Below, piece by piece: positions 15,566-25,201 of a DNA stretch of 64,000 nucleotides. The notes beneath the pieces were generated by a model that was given only the letters and a program-made list of their open reading frames with translations, was not told the DNA's origin and made no database searches. A program made the position numbers and the translations under genes. Each line of letters starts with the position of its first letter. Position 1 is the first letter of the stretch. Source of the stretch: Pseudanabaena sp. (lineage in GTDB: Bacteria; Cyanobacteriota; Cyanobacteriia; Pseudanabaenales; Pseudanabaenaceae); contig QBMK01000003.1 of assembly GCA_003249035.1 (NCBI GenBank), positions 145,917-209,916 on the forward strand. The letters run 5' to 3'.

Positions 15566-16210
15566 ATGAAAATTTCATCTCCTCTAAGCGCATCTACTCC
15601 TTCTAATCCGTCTCTCAATCGGGGAACTATCTCAGCATGGAATCGTATCGAAGAACCGATGTGGCAAGGCAGCGAAACTGACATCCGCAGAGGTTTGCCG
15701 TTTAACCTTCTATCTCCCACTTGGCAGATGTTCTTGATGGGCGATGGCGCACCAACTCGACATTTACAGCTATTGACTCAATCAGAAATCTCTGTGGATG
15801 TAGTTGCCATGACTCCAATCGGAGAAAGTGACGACAATGCGCCATCGGATATTACCGCGATCGCAGGACCTCGAATTCGTCGTCAAATCTTTTTGCGATC
15901 GCAGCAAACGGGAGAGATATTTTCCCATGCAACCTCTTGGTGGTCTGAGGCAACAATGCAAAAATATCTCAAAGATCCCTCATTGCCAATTTGGGTCAGC
16001 CTTAACCAAAAGTACACAGAGCTGTACCGCGATCTCAAAGGTATTTATAAAGGAAATTCTCCTAATTTAGCTGAAGCTTTTGGCTATCCTGAGATTGACA
16101 CCTATTGGGGCAGGCATTATTTGTTGTGGCATGGAGGCGAACCCATCACCATGATTTATGAAATCTATTCGCCAGCGATCGGTAAATATCTTGGTTCTAG
16201 CAGCCTTTAA
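15566..16210 (+). CDS. Chorismate lyase (cyanobacterial type)
   Basis: The 214 residues match the cyanobacterial chorismate lyase family, which converts chorismate to 4-hydroxybenzoate plus pyruvate for plastoquinone synthesis. Visible family positions are TRHLQLLTQSEISVDV, IRRQIFLR, the GEIFSHATSWW block, WVSLNQKYTELYRDLKGIY and WGRHYLLWHGGEPITMIYEI. The length is normal. It stands alone downstream of the YaaW terminators. Confidence 0.85.
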   Translation: MKISSPLSASTPSNPSLNRGTISAWNRIEEPMWQGSETDIRRGLPFNLLSPTWQMFLMGDGAPTRHLQLLTQSEISVDVVAMTPIGESDDNAPSDITAIAGPRIRRQIFLRSQQTGEIFSHATSWWSEATMQKYLKDPSLPIWVSLNQKYTELYRDLKGIYKGNSPNLAEAFGYPEIDTYWGRHYLLWHGGEPITMIYEIYSPAIGKYLGSSSL

Positions 16211-16245
16211 AATAGTCAGTGCAAGGCGCTGCTATAATCGCTGTC

Positions 16246-16655
16246 TTAGAGGTTCCCATTAGTCCATATATCTGTATATTGCTTTTCTTCAAAGGTATTT
16301 TGATCATTTGTAATCTGCTTACCTTGTAATTCAATCTTTTTCTTATAATCAGCCTTCGAGTCAAAAGGCGGATCTATATAGACTAAATTCACCTTGCCTC
16401 GAAAATCCTTGAGCAAGTGAGACATCACCTGTAAATTATCACCCCAATAAATCTTATTGCGCCATCCATTCACATTCGCCCCGTGTGACTCCTTTTGCTG
16501 AGCAGGATAAAACTGCATAGACGTAAACGGGCGATTACCCTTCCAGTGCAACATCGGATAGCCCTTGATCGGCTCAAACTTATACCCCTCACATTGTCTA
16601 GGTTTTGGGTATTAGGTAAGTTCATCCCTAGTTGTGAATTGTCAGTCATGGTCAT
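16246..16655 (-). pseudogene. Truncated, frameshifted adenine-specific DNA methyltransferase remnant
   Basis: The minus strand encodes the N-terminus of a beta-class (type III Mod-like) site-specific DNA methyltransferase. One frame gives MTDNSQLGMNLPNTQN up to NVRG; the next frame continues with YKFEPIKGYPMLHWKG, then WGDNLQVMSHLL and the catalytic DPPF motif, and stops after QYTDIWTNGNL. A one-base loss in the G-run at about 16585-16588 joins the two frames. The target-recognition and SAM-binding remainder is missing. It is a decayed restriction-modification remnant with no restriction subunit nearby. Confidence 0.8.
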
Positions 16656-16758
16656 GGGTAGTGATAGTCAAGATTGGTTCGCCTGTGGATTTGCGGATCA
16701 CATAGCGAGTTATTGTTGTGGGTTGTTTTGGGTGGCGAGTGTCATAGCTATCTTTCAT
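16642..16758 (-). CDS. Possible 38-aa ORF upstream of the methylase remnant
   Basis: The ATG at 16758 opens a 38-codon frame (MKDSYDTRHPKQPTTITRY, then VIRKSTGEPILTITTHDHD) that overlaps the start of the methylase remnant by 14 nt. The overlap suggests it was the preceding gene of the same operon. No family is recognised. Confidence 0.3.
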   Translation of the reverse strand: MKDSYDTRHPKQPTTITRYVIRKSTGEPILTITTHDHD

Positions 16759-16931
16759 ACTTAGCTTTTAAGCAATTCTATCATTGACAATCTAGGACAT
16801 GAGAAACAGGGTTCAGCATTTGCGATTTAAAATAGTCGCAGAGAGTACAAAAATATTGGCGCAAATGCAAAACCCCTACACAATCTTTTTATGACTACTC
16901 GCAACCCAGTAGTAAAATTCATACAAACATC

Positions 16932-19900
16932 ATGCGTCCCCTTGAGCTAATTGTCGAAGGATTTACCAGTTTTCGCACTCGTCAAGTATTAGATTTTACG
17001 AGCCTTGATTTATTTGCGATTACAGGCGCGACGGGGGCGGGAAAAACTTCGCTATTAGATGCGATTACTTTTGCACTTTATGACAAGGTTGCTAACAAGC
17101 CCAATTCATCAAAAGAATTAGTCAGCCAAGGAGCCACACAGCTAAAAGTAGAACTTAGGTTTGAGATGAGGCAAACGGAATATCGGGTGCTTAGGACTTG
17201 GCGCAATCGCGGCAAAACCGATGAAAAGAAATTTCTCTTCGATCAATTAATTGATGGTGAATGGGAAAGATGCGATCGCGCTCAAAAGGTAGAAGATATC
17301 ATTGGTATGGACTTTGAAACCTTTACCCGTGTGATCATTTTGCCACAGGGACAGTTTGATGAATTTCTCAAGGGTGAGGCTGGTAAACGACGCGAGATTT
17401 TGCGACAGTTGGCGGGATTTCAAATATTTGAGCAAATGCGTAAAGAAGCAAGCGATCGCACTAGTCGTTTCAAAGCTGAGCGCGAAGGTTTAGATAAAGT
17501 CCTTGAAGGAATGCAAGCACCAACTATTGAAGAGGTGAATGCTCAACAAACAGAATTAGAAAATCTTGAGGTTGCGATTCCTGAATTGGATGTCAAAGCG
17601 AAAAATTGCCGCAAGCTATTAGAAGCAGAGGAAAGATTGTTTTCTCAAATCCAGCAATACTCAGAGTTTTCAGTAAAACTGGAGCAACTTCAGCAAAATG
17701 CGCCAAAAATCCAAGCTTTAGAAATTCAATTTCGGAATGCTCAATTGGCTAACTCGATTGTGGGAACTTGGACAATTTTGCAAACTACTCGCAAGCGCGT
17801 TGAAAATGCGATCGCTGATCTTGCAAATACTAATAATCAGCTAGAATTAGCTAAGTTTGACCTAAACAATCAACGACAGATTTTTGAGCAATCTCGCACT
17901 GATCAAATTGAATCTCAAAGCCATATAGAATCTCAAGAGCGGAGCCTTGCTCTAGCGGAATCTCTATATCCCCAACAACAGCAGTGTGCAGCAGAGCTAG
18001 AACATGCTAACAAAAACGCACTAGAGCGATCGCAGCAACTCGATAAAGCAACAAAGACAGCAAAACAAGCTGAATTAGAATTGCAGAGTTCTACTCAGCA
18101 ATTGCAAAAGATTGAAACTGCGATCGCGAATTCCCATAACGATCCTCAACGTCTCGAAAATCTGCGCCAAGTTGCCGAACCGCTTGCTCAGCAGCAAATG
18201 TTACAAGATGGGCTTGTGAAACTCAGGCAAAAATCTTCGCAATTACAAACGGAAAGCAGTAACCTCACGCTGCTATTAGACAAATCTAAACAGGCGATCG
18301 CGAAGGCAGAAAATGAATTTCAAATCGCAAGTATCGCCCTAAATAATGCAGAAGCTTCAAATTTACAAGCCTTACAAAGTAGCCATGTCAGTGCTTTACG
18401 CGCCGAGCTTCATGATGGTGATAACTGCCCCGTTTGCAATAATCTTTATGTTGTAGAGGGGTTACCTGAGATTCTCTCCATAGAACTGATAGATACAGAT
18501 GCACTCAAAAAACATCGCGATGTCAGCGAGAGACAGTTAGCAAAACTGCGTGAGGACAGAGCAAAGCTTGAAGCAAATTTAGAGTCGTCGCAACTGCAAT
18601 TACAAAGCCAAACGCAGGAAATTGTGGAGTTAGAAACTGAGGTCGCAAAATTCCAAGAACAGATCGATCGTATTCTCCAAACTGCATGGACAGCCGCAGA
18701 TATTCTTCGCGATCGCCAAGAATTAGAGAGACAAGAATTAGCCTATCAAAAACTGATTAACGAGCAAAAAGAAATTGCGATCGCTTGTCGAAACGCTGAA
18801 AGCAAGCTAAATATCAGTCAAGAAAACCTACAATTAGCTCAAACAGAATTTCAAAAAGCCGAACAAGAGAAAGCACATCGTCAATCCCAACTCCAAGAAA
18901 TATCACAACGGCTGCAAGAAATTACCGCAGGCAAAAGTTATGAATCATTGCTTCAAAGCATCTTACAAGCAAAATCTGAACTAAGCGATCGCATCCAAAC
19001 CATCGAAAAATCCTATCAAAAAGCTCGTGAAACCTTCGCAAAACGAGAAGAAGCTGCCACAAAAGCTCAAGAGAATCATGATATACCAATTGCTGAACGT
19101 ACTCAACAAGAGACAAACTGGAGCAGTGAATTGAAATATATTAACTTTACTGAATCAGAATTTCTGACTGCTCAAACTACGCGATCGCAAATGGAGTCAT
19201 GGCAAAAAGAAATCGAAATCTATCAACGCCAAGAACAAGACTTAACTACTCGTCGGCAAATGTTTGCGGAAGCGATCGCAGATCAACATACTGATGAAAT
19301 TGCGATCGCAAATCTTCGTGCAGATTTGCTACAAATAGAACAGGATCTTCAACTAGCTAGCGAAAGTCGGGCAACGATCAAAGCATGGCTAGAACAAGCA
19401 CAGCAAAGGCGACAGGAATCACAAGAGTTAGAACAAAGAAAAATAGCTCTACAGTCTCAAGAGCAGATTTATCATACTCTCTCCAAAGATCTGCAATCCA
19501 ACAAGTTCCAAGAATATATCCTTGATAGTCTCCAACAGGAACTCGCCAACCGCGCTTCAGTTCTATTGCAACAGCTTTCTGAAGATCGTTATATTCTCCA
19601 AATCGAAAGCGGCGACTATTGGGTGTCTGACAACTGGAATGGCGGCGAAAAACGGCGTATTCGCACTCTCTCAGGTGGCGAAACCTTTGCAGCTTCGCTA
19701 TCAATGGCATTAGCTTTATCAGAAAAATTATCAATGGGAATAGAACTAGGTAGCCTCTTCTTAGATGAAGGCTTTGGCACGCTCGATAGCGAAACGCTCG
19801 AATCTGTCACCCAAATCCTCGAATCCCTGCGCAAACAGGATCGGCTCATTGGTGTAATTACCCATATTCAATCGTTAGCCGAGAGATTACCCACTCAAAT

Positions 19901-19946
19901 CCATGTCCGTAAATCTATCAATGGTTCAGAATTAGTGAGGATTTAG
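16932..19946 (+). CDS. sbcC: Exonuclease subunit SbcC (Rad50-like)
   Basis: The 1004-residue SMC-like ATPase partners SbcD in processing DNA ends and hairpins. The Walker A GATGAGKTSLLDAI is near the N-terminus and ILPQGQFDEFLKG follows. Long coiled coils meet at a zinc hook CPVC (residues 499-502). The C-terminus has the signature LSGGETFAASLSMAL and Walker B LFLDEGFGTLD. No sbcD is adjacent. The stop codon overlaps the stop of the convergent CCA-enzyme gene by four bases, with no terminator between them. The abundance of long perfect hairpins in this genome makes the hairpin nuclease noteworthy. Confidence 0.95.
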   Translation: MRPLELIVEGFTSFRTRQVLDFTSLDLFAITGATGAGKTSLLDAITFALYDKVANKPNSSKELVSQGATQLKVELRFEMRQTEYRVLRTWRNRGKTDEKKFLFDQLIDGEWERCDRAQKVEDIIGMDFETFTRVIILPQGQFDEFLKGEAGKRREILRQLAGFQIFEQMRKEASDRTSRFKAEREGLDKVLEGMQAPTIEEVNAQQTELENLEVAIPELDVKAKNCRKLLEAEERLFSQIQQYSEFSVKLEQLQQNAPKIQALEIQFRNAQLANSIVGTWTILQTTRKRVENAIADLANTNNQLELAKFDLNNQRQIFEQSRTDQIESQSHIESQERSLALAESLYPQQQQCAAELEHANKNALERSQQLDKATKTAKQAELELQSSTQQLQKIETAIANSHNDPQRLENLRQVAEPLAQQQMLQDGLVKLRQKSSQLQTESSNLTLLLDKSKQAIAKAENEFQIASIALNNAEASNLQALQSSHVSALRAELHDGDNCPVCNNLYVVEGLPEILSIELIDTDALKKHRDVSERQLAKLREDRAKLEANLESSQLQLQSQTQEIVELETEVAKFQEQIDRILQTAWTAADILRDRQELERQELAYQKLINEQKEIAIACRNAESKLNISQENLQLAQTEFQKAEQEKAHRQSQLQEISQRLQEITAGKSYESLLQSILQAKSELSDRIQTIEKSYQKARETFAKREEAATKAQENHDIPIAERTQQETNWSSELKYINFTESEFLTAQTTRSQMESWQKEIEIYQRQEQDLTTRRQMFAEAIADQHTDEIAIANLRADLLQIEQDLQLASESRATIKAWLEQAQQRRQESQELEQRKIALQSQEQIYHTLSKDLQSNKFQEYILDSLQQELANRASVLLQQLSEDRYILQIESGDYWVSDNWNGGEKRRIRTLSGGETFAASLSMALALSEKLSMGIELGSLFLDEGFGTLDSETLESVTQILESLRKQDRLIGVITHIQSLAERLPTQIHVRKSINGSELVRI

Positions 19947-21166
19947 ATCATCGCTTTCACAAACTCGATCGCTTCTTGTCTTGATGCAATCTTGCCTTCG
20001 ACTTGAGCAATTCTCACATTCTCTAATAGTTCACCTATTTTAGGGCTAGGCGCAATTCCCAATTCTGTTCGCAAATCATCGCCAGTAATTAACGCCACAG
20101 GATAAGCGATCGCATCTTGAGGATTGAGCCAGCGCTCCAACCAAGGTGCGATCGCGTCTAGTTCACAACCACTAGCCAAAGCCAAAGCTGCGATCGCAGG
20201 GAAAAACTCTAACGCAGGCTGAAAAAATTTATATTGTTCTTTGAGTGAAGCTCGATCTAAAAGCTTGATAAATTGAGGCAGATAGCGCAAAATGCCGACT
20301 AGCCAGCGTTGCTCAGCGCGGCTTAATCCAAGAGATTCCAAGGCTGTCGCGCTATTTGTTAATGCCGCTAACTTGATAATCACCAGAGTATAGCGATCGC
20401 CTGATAACTGCTTACTAAAAAATGATTCTAGATTCGGGAATTTAGCTATTAAGGTAGAAATCACATTCTCAATTTTGGCAAATCGTTCTAGATTCAAATA
20501 TTGACTTGGCAACCAATCCTCTAAAATGCGATCGCCGATGGCAGCCATCATTCCTTGACTACCATTCTCGATTGATAGCAAATAACCTAGTTCTGTCCGC
20601 ACCCGTTCAGCAGCCATAGACTTTAACTTGGGCGCAAGTTTAATCAAAACCTGTCGAGTTAAACTTTCAATCTCAAAGCCTAACTGAGCCGCCTGTCGAT
20701 ATCCCCGCAAAATCCGCAAAGGATCATCTGCCAAATTCTCAGGCGCAACCATCCTAATTCGCTTAGCTTGTAAATCTCCAATTCCATCAAAAGGATCGAC
20801 AAACTGATTTTGCGCCTTTGGCGCAAAATCAGTTTCATTTAGTTCATGACATTCTAAGGCGATCGCATTCATACAAAAATCGCGCCGTCCCAAATCCGCT
20901 TCTAAACTAGCCCCCATTTGCTGAGCAAAATCTGCTGTTCCATTTTTAAAAACAACCCGCGCAATTTGACGCTCTGCATCTAAAACTACAAATCCTGCTT
21001 TATACTTACGCGCGATCGCACTAGCTATTTCAACAGCTTTCTCTGGCAAAACAAAATCTAGATCGAGGTATTTACCTTGACGATTTAATATACGATCGCG
21101 CACCCATCCCCCCACCAAATAAGCTGGTGTTGGTAAATCATTAAAATCAAATGGGAACTGTTGCAA
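19943..21166 (-). CDS. cca: CCA tRNA nucleotidyltransferase / poly(A) polymerase family
   Basis: A class II nucleotidyltransferase with the head domain YLVGGWVRDRIL, the metal-binding pair in LDLDFV, and GRRDFCMNAIAL. The neck segment is DDPLRILRGYRQAAQLGF, followed by ERVRTELGYLL. It adds CCA to tRNA 3' ends, which the two tRNA-Val genes here require since they do not encode CCA. The length of 407 aa is usual. In cyanobacteria such genes can encode A-adding or full CCA enzymes, and sequence inspection alone does not separate these. Confidence 0.9.
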   Translation of the reverse strand: MQQFPFDFNDLPTPAYLVGGWVRDRILNRQGKYLDLDFVLPEKAVEIASAIARKYKAGFVVLDAERQIARVVFKNGTADFAQQMGASLEADLGRRDFCMNAIALECHELNETDFAPKAQNQFVDPFDGIGDLQAKRIRMVAPENLADDPLRILRGYRQAAQLGFEIESLTRQVLIKLAPKLKSMAAERVRTELGYLLSIENGSQGMMAAIGDRILEDWLPSQYLNLERFAKIENVISTLIAKFPNLESFFSKQLSGDRYTLVIIKLAALTNSATALESLGLSRAEQRWLVGILRYLPQFIKLLDRASLKEQYKFFQPALEFFPAIAALALASGCELDAIAPWLERWLNPQDAIAYPVALITGDDLRTELGIAPSPKIGELLENVRIAQVEGKIASRQEAIEFVKAMI

Positions 21167-21179
21167 AATCTATTTCTAT

Positions 21180-21878
21180 TTATGAATAAGCCTCAATCAA
21201 TCCATGTTGTAAAGCATAGCGCACTAATTCGGTACGGCTGCTTGTTCCAGTTTTGCTAAATAAACGACTGACATATTTCTCAACGTTACGAATAGTAGTG
21301 CCTAGGCGCTTAGCAATTTCTTTATTCATCAAGCCCTCAACTACAAGCTCTAAAACACTCTGTTCTCGTGGAGTAAACTCAAGTTTGATTGGAGGTGGTG
21401 TCACATTAATGGCTGGCTTTTGTTTCAGTAGAGCCTTAATTTCTGCAAGTTGCCCAGCCAAATCAGTTATTTCTGAAGTATTACTATTAGCGGTAACTGC
21501 TTGAATCGCTCGACGAGCAATCAAATTTTCAGCGATCGCTACTAGTTCATCAGGATCAAAAGGCTTAGACAAATAGGCATCACATCCAGCGTTATAACCC
21601 TCGATGCGATCTTTGGTCATGCCCTTTGCTGTCAAAAACACCACAGGCAAATTTAAAAATCTTACATCTTCGCGCATTTGCTTCAGAAATTCATACCCAC
21701 TCACCTGCGGCATCATGATGTCCGAGATCACGAGATCGGGTGTGGTTTGCTCGAGCATTTGCCATGCATCGCGTGCATTGTTGGCAACTTGCACTGCAAA
21801 GCCACTATCTTCAAGATAGGCTTGCACCGCCTCTCTCAGACCTGGTTCGTCATCCACAAGTAGGATATGTCCTGACAT
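21180..21878 (-). CDS. rre1: NarL-family response regulator, Rre1/Ycf29-like
   Basis: The receiver domain (1-120) has DDEPGLREA, the phospho-acceptor in VISDIMMP, VFLTAKG and the Lys of SKPF. A linker and a LuxR-type helix-turn-helix follow (FTPREQSVLELVVEGLMNKEIAKRL). The sequence matches my memory of cyanobacterial Rre1 (chloroplast Ycf29) closely; Rre1 mediates stress-gene control with the histidine kinases Hik2 and Hik34. No kinase is adjacent. The gene starts 13 nt upstream of the CCA-enzyme gene on the same strand. Confidence 0.8.
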   Translation of the reverse strand: MSGHILLVDDEPGLREAVQAYLEDSGFAVQVANNARDAWQMLEQTTPDLVISDIMMPQVSGYEFLKQMREDVRFLNLPVVFLTAKGMTKDRIEGYNAGCDAYLSKPFDPDELVAIAENLIARRAIQAVTANSNTSEITDLAGQLAEIKALLKQKPAINVTPPPIKLEFTPREQSVLELVVEGLMNKEIAKRLGTTIRNVEKYVSRLFSKTGTSSRTELVRYALQHGLIEAYS

Positions 21879-22018
21879 ATTTATCCTTTAGCTATGCTGT
21901 TATTTTGCGATCGCAATCTCTACCAATATATAGCAATCCCAAATCATTTATGCCGTTGCCATAAAACCACAAAAAAGCGAGTAGCGGTATTCCACGCTAC
22001 CACTCGCTTTTTAAAGAA

Positions 22019-22471
22019 TTATGTACTAACTAATACTTTGGTATCCACAATTTTGGCAGTATAGCGTTGCAGTGGTTTGTGTGCTGGCCCTTGGCGCACA
22101 GCACCGTCAGCCGCAAATTTGGCATCATGGCAAGGACATACAAATTCTTTGTTTGCCGACTTCCACGCTACCGTGCAGCCTTTATGGGTACAAGTCGCAT
22201 TAACAGCCAATACCTTTGTTGCATCATTAGGATTACGTACCACTACAATTTTTTTGTCTGAGGAAACCAAAACCTTGTCTTTGTCCAATTGAGCAACTGT
22301 ACCGATCTCTTTGAAATTACCACTAGGTGCAGCAGCTACACTTTCAGGTGCTGATGCAGGTGTAGAAACATTGGGAGTAGCTTCACTGCATCCAATTAAC
22401 GACGAAGGCAGAAGGCTTGCCAACCAGCCTAACCCAAACCAAGAAAGTAACTTACGGCGATTCAGATTCAT
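22019..22471 (-). CDS. Rieske [2Fe-2S] lipoprotein
   Basis: From the ATG at 22471 the protein starts MNLNRRKLLSWFGLGWLASLL, a twin-arginine-like signal, with a lipobox-like SLIGC. The C-terminal domain carries the Rieske cluster motifs CTHKGC and CPCHDAKF with GAVRQGPAHKPL. The 150-residue length is shorter than PetC, so this is an accessory exported Rieske protein and not the cytochrome b6f subunit. An upstream in-frame start would add 13 residues and is less likely, because the signal would then not be N-terminal. A hairpin (about 21971-22014) follows the stop. Confidence 0.85.
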   Translation of the reverse strand: MNLNRRKLLSWFGLGWLASLLPSSLIGCSEATPNVSTPASAPESVAAAPSGNFKEIGTVAQLDKDKVLVSSDKKIVVVRNPNDATKVLAVNATCTHKGCTVAWKSANKEFVCPCHDAKFAADGAVRQGPAHKPLQRYTAKIVDTKVLVST

Positions 22472-22658
22472 ATGTGTTCTCTGTGCGTTAGCTAAATTTA
22501 GTGCAAACATTAACTCAGTCTAGATAACCAGTATAGTGATCGCCATATTTATTTGTAGTGAATCAAACCACCATAATGGGACAAACATCAGCAGGAATGC
22601 TGTATACAAACGCTCTCACAGTTCGCTATACATTATCAATCTCTACTAAAGTTGACCT

Positions 22659-23177
22659 ATGTCAATGCAAACACTTTCAAAGAGTGGCAATCACCTTCAA
22701 AATGCAAAGATGGACGTAACCGAAGAGACATCGCTTGATACCTGTCTGAAATTTGCGATCGATCCACAAACCATCGGCTTACTTGAAAGTGAATTCACTC
22801 AAGAAGTTTTAACGATCAGAGCCTCTCACGTTATGCCTGTTCCAAATAAACCATCTTGTATATTAGGTATATTAAGCCGTCGTCGCCGTGTTTATTGGGC
22901 GATCGACTTAGCAATGCTATTGGGGTTACAACCGCTAGATCAAAATATTGGACTTTATCAAGTCATCCTCACATCAGTACAACAGAGCTCTCTTGCTTTA
23001 ATTGTGCCTAAGATTTTTGGAGTAGTCGAGATTCAGAGCGATCGCCTTGATAAAAATATTAGTTCTCTACCAGCTACACTTAGACCTTATCTAAAAGGGT
23101 TCATTAATGAAAATGCAGAATTCTCTTATTTACTAAAAGCCGAGAATATTATGCAATCGGCAATTTTACATTCATAA
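22659..23177 (+). CDS. CheW-like signalling protein
   Basis: This 172-residue protein contains a CheW fold. It has VLTIRASHVMPVPNKPSCILGILSRRRRVYWAIDLAMLLG (expected ILGI/R and DL positions), a VILTSVQQSSLALIVPKIFGVVEI stretch, and LPATLRPYLKGF. Cyanobacterial CheW-like proteins couple methyl-accepting receptors to CheA in pilus-based phototaxis. No che or pil genes are adjacent, but the downstream tandem ComFB gene could also relate to motility or second-messenger signalling. Confidence 0.75.
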   Translation: MSMQTLSKSGNHLQNAKMDVTEETSLDTCLKFAIDPQTIGLLESEFTQEVLTIRASHVMPVPNKPSCILGILSRRRRVYWAIDLAMLLGLQPLDQNIGLYQVILTSVQQSSLALIVPKIFGVVEIQSDRLDKNISSLPATLRPYLKGFINENAEFSYLLKAENIMQSAILHS

Positions 23178-23215
23178 CTAAATTTAATGGGTTAAGTACT
23201 TGTGCAAAATAAATT

Positions 23216-23265
23216 CCAAACCCGTAAAATTGCGCCCCCGTAGGGGCGCAATTTTACGGGTTTGG
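23216..23265. terminator. Perfect 23-bp hairpin
   Basis: 23216-23238 pairs perfectly with 23243-23265 around CGTA. It lies after the CheW-like gene. There is no T-run, so it may be a repeat-derived hairpin. Confidence 0.5.
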
Positions 23266-23467
23266 ATGTGTTTACTTATGTAAATCTACTTAGCAGACTT
23301 TTAAAGCAGCAATTCTCACCAAAATTGATTTTGAAGAAAGCCATCACTAGTGATACTTTTCTTCAAGACTGGGCTATATAATTTAGTATCTCTATTAGCG
23401 AATCTTACAAAAAATTTAACTTTTATAGATATATAGCGCATTGGTTCATAGATGTGCAGTTAATCCC

Positions 23468-24472
23468 ATGGAATCATGCCGCAACGTCCTACTTGAATTT
23501 GTATATAGAGAAGCCAATGCTCAAATTCAGAGCTTAGGCAGTGGAATTAGGGATAAATATAATCTTGATGAGGTGATTGCCTATGCATTAAATCGTTTGC
23601 CCCCAATGTTTGCATCGACAGATGCTGGACTGCAGACCAAAAGGCAAGAATGTATGGCTATTCAAGGAGATATAACTAAGGCAACTCGTCAAGCATTAAT
23701 TGGGGTGCGTCGCGATCTATTACGCCAGCCGCAACCACTTGACGCTATTGAGTTAGCCAATGCTCCGTATGCTTTGTTGGATGCCCAAGAGAGCTTTTGT
23801 TGGACAAACCTCATGTGGTGTGATTTACCTAAAGCATTAGAAGAAAATTTAGAAAGCGCGATCGCTAAATACAATTCCGGAAATTTCTCGCCGAGTGTTG
23901 GTAAATATGGCTCTTTAGGGCGGCGGCAAATGAATTCGCAAATGTATCTTGGTAAAACTGCATCTACACAGAAATGTAGTGTTGCCCCTGAATCTAAGCA
24001 GAAAGAATATGATGTTTATATGATGGAATCCCATCAGTTAGTTCATTCTTTAGAACGACTGGTGATTAGAATGGCACAAACTCGAGCAAAAAGCTTTCCT
24101 CAATCCGATCTGAGGTTCATTCGTCTAGAAGATGTACTAGCCCGAACTTTAAATCGGTTGCCGCCTCTTTATGCAACATCAGCAAAAGGAATTGGTCATT
24201 TGCGTTATTATGCCCAAATGAATATTGGCTCTGAAGTTGCGATCATTGTGCATGAGTCTATGATAGAAGCTCGCAATGCCAGTTATCAGAGAATAGATCC
24301 CTTGATGTTCTCTAAAATCCGTTATGAAAGAGAACAAGCTTTAGTTAAGGTTAGTAAGTTACTGTTTGATAAGCCAGTGACATGGCAAAATTTGAGTGAA
24401 GTTATATCTAAATCTCAAGAGCTTGCTAAATCAGGAAAAGTCGGTTGGGCGAGATCGAGCAATAAAAAATAG
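23468..24472 (+). CDS. Tandem ComFB-domain protein
   Basis: Two ComFB-like domains are visible. The first (about 1-83) has VLLEFVYREANAQIQ, NLDEVIAYALNRLPPMFAS and ITKATRQALIGVRR. The second (about 190-275) has SLERLVIRMAQTRA, RLEDVLARTLNRLPPLYAT and GSEVAIIVHESMIEA. Single-domain cyanobacterial ComFB proteins have been reported to bind cyclic di-GMP. A tandem arrangement is unusual and would give two ligand sites. The start is set at the ATG because the upstream TTG (23441) adds unlike residues. The intervening 100 residues are of low complexity. A perfect stem-loop overlaps the stop codon. Confidence 0.75.
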   Translation: MESCRNVLLEFVYREANAQIQSLGSGIRDKYNLDEVIAYALNRLPPMFASTDAGLQTKRQECMAIQGDITKATRQALIGVRRDLLRQPQPLDAIELANAPYALLDAQESFCWTNLMWCDLPKALEENLESAIAKYNSGNFSPSVGKYGSLGRRQMNSQMYLGKTASTQKCSVAPESKQKEYDVYMMESHQLVHSLERLVIRMAQTRAKSFPQSDLRFIRLEDVLARTLNRLPPLYATSAKGIGHLRYYAQMNIGSEVAIIVHESMIEARNASYQRIDPLMFSKIRYEREQALVKVSKLLFDKPVTWQNLSEVISKSQELAKSGKVGWARSSNKK

Positions 24473-24502
24473 AGGTGATGCTAAGCATCACCTCTATTTT
24501 TT
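24464..24502. terminator. Intrinsic terminator of the ComFB gene
   Basis: AAAAAATAGAGGTGATGC pairs with GCATCACCTCTATTTTTT around TAA. The right arm ends in a T-run and the stop codon is in the left arm. Confidence 0.85.
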
Positions 24503-24509
24503 TAGAACT

Positions 24510-24615
24510 TATACCAATTCACGAAAGTGTGACAACACTTTTGTGAATTAAAAACCAAATCCAGTAAGGATTTTCAAAACTAAAAATAGCTACGCCATTT
24601 TTAGTTTTGGTATTA
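24510..24615 (+). repeat. Bipartite hairpin repeat element, copy B
   Basis: The element runs from TATACCAATTCACGAAAGTG to GTTTTGGTATTA. Relative to copies A and D, both arms of the second stem have changed together (AAAACTAAAAAT/ATTTTTAGTTTT), so pairing is retained. Confidence 0.75.
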
Positions 24616-24984
24616 GGCATCGTAGATAATTTCAACTACTTCGAGTTCTTGTTTCGTTCCAACAAAAGGATTATCTTCAGTCAGAAACAACATACAGTGA
24701 CATTCTTTGCGTTCGCGCATCGGCACACAAGGACAGTTCCAGTAGGTATCTTTGACTTCAGCTTCCTTATCTTCATAATATCGACAGGGACATAGAGGAG
24801 AGCCTAACTCTTCTTTATGCTTAGCCAAGCCCTCAATAACGGCATTAGTTACGCTAGGATCGACACAAAAGAATGTGCCAGTATTTTTTGCGTATTTTTC
24901 GGAGAATTTTCGCATTGCCTCAAAACTTTTAGAGGAAGCTTTATTTTTCCCACGATCTGACTCTGACTCTGGGTTAAGGGACAT
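24613..24984 (-). CDS. ftrC: Ferredoxin:thioredoxin reductase catalytic subunit
   Basis: The catalytic chain reduces thioredoxin from photosystem-I-reduced ferredoxin through a 4Fe-4S centre beside a redox disulfide. All characteristic cysteines are visible: FFCVD, the CPCRYY pair, WNCPCVPMRERKECHCMLF. The length of 123 aa is normal with a short charged N-terminal extension. It is single and leftward. The end of repeat element B overlaps its stop codon. Confidence 0.95.
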   Translation of the reverse strand: MSLNPESESDRGKNKASSKSFEAMRKFSEKYAKNTGTFFCVDPSVTNAVIEGLAKHKEELGSPLCPCRYYEDKEAEVKDTYWNCPCVPMRERKECHCMLFLTEDNPFVGTKQELEVVEIIYDA

Positions 24985-25201
24985 GATCTAACAAAATACC
25001 AAGAAACTATTAGTTACTACCTATATCATGAAATCGCTACACCGCTTTATCTTAAAAAACCAAGAGATATATGCAATCCAAAGCGTAACCTCTATCTCTT
25101 AGGTTTAGTTTGTCTTGGTTTTGTCACATCAAACAAGAATTTTTGCTAAAGTAAAGGCAGCAAAATTAAGCCATTTTCAGTAATGCTGTATAGGTGCATG
25201 T

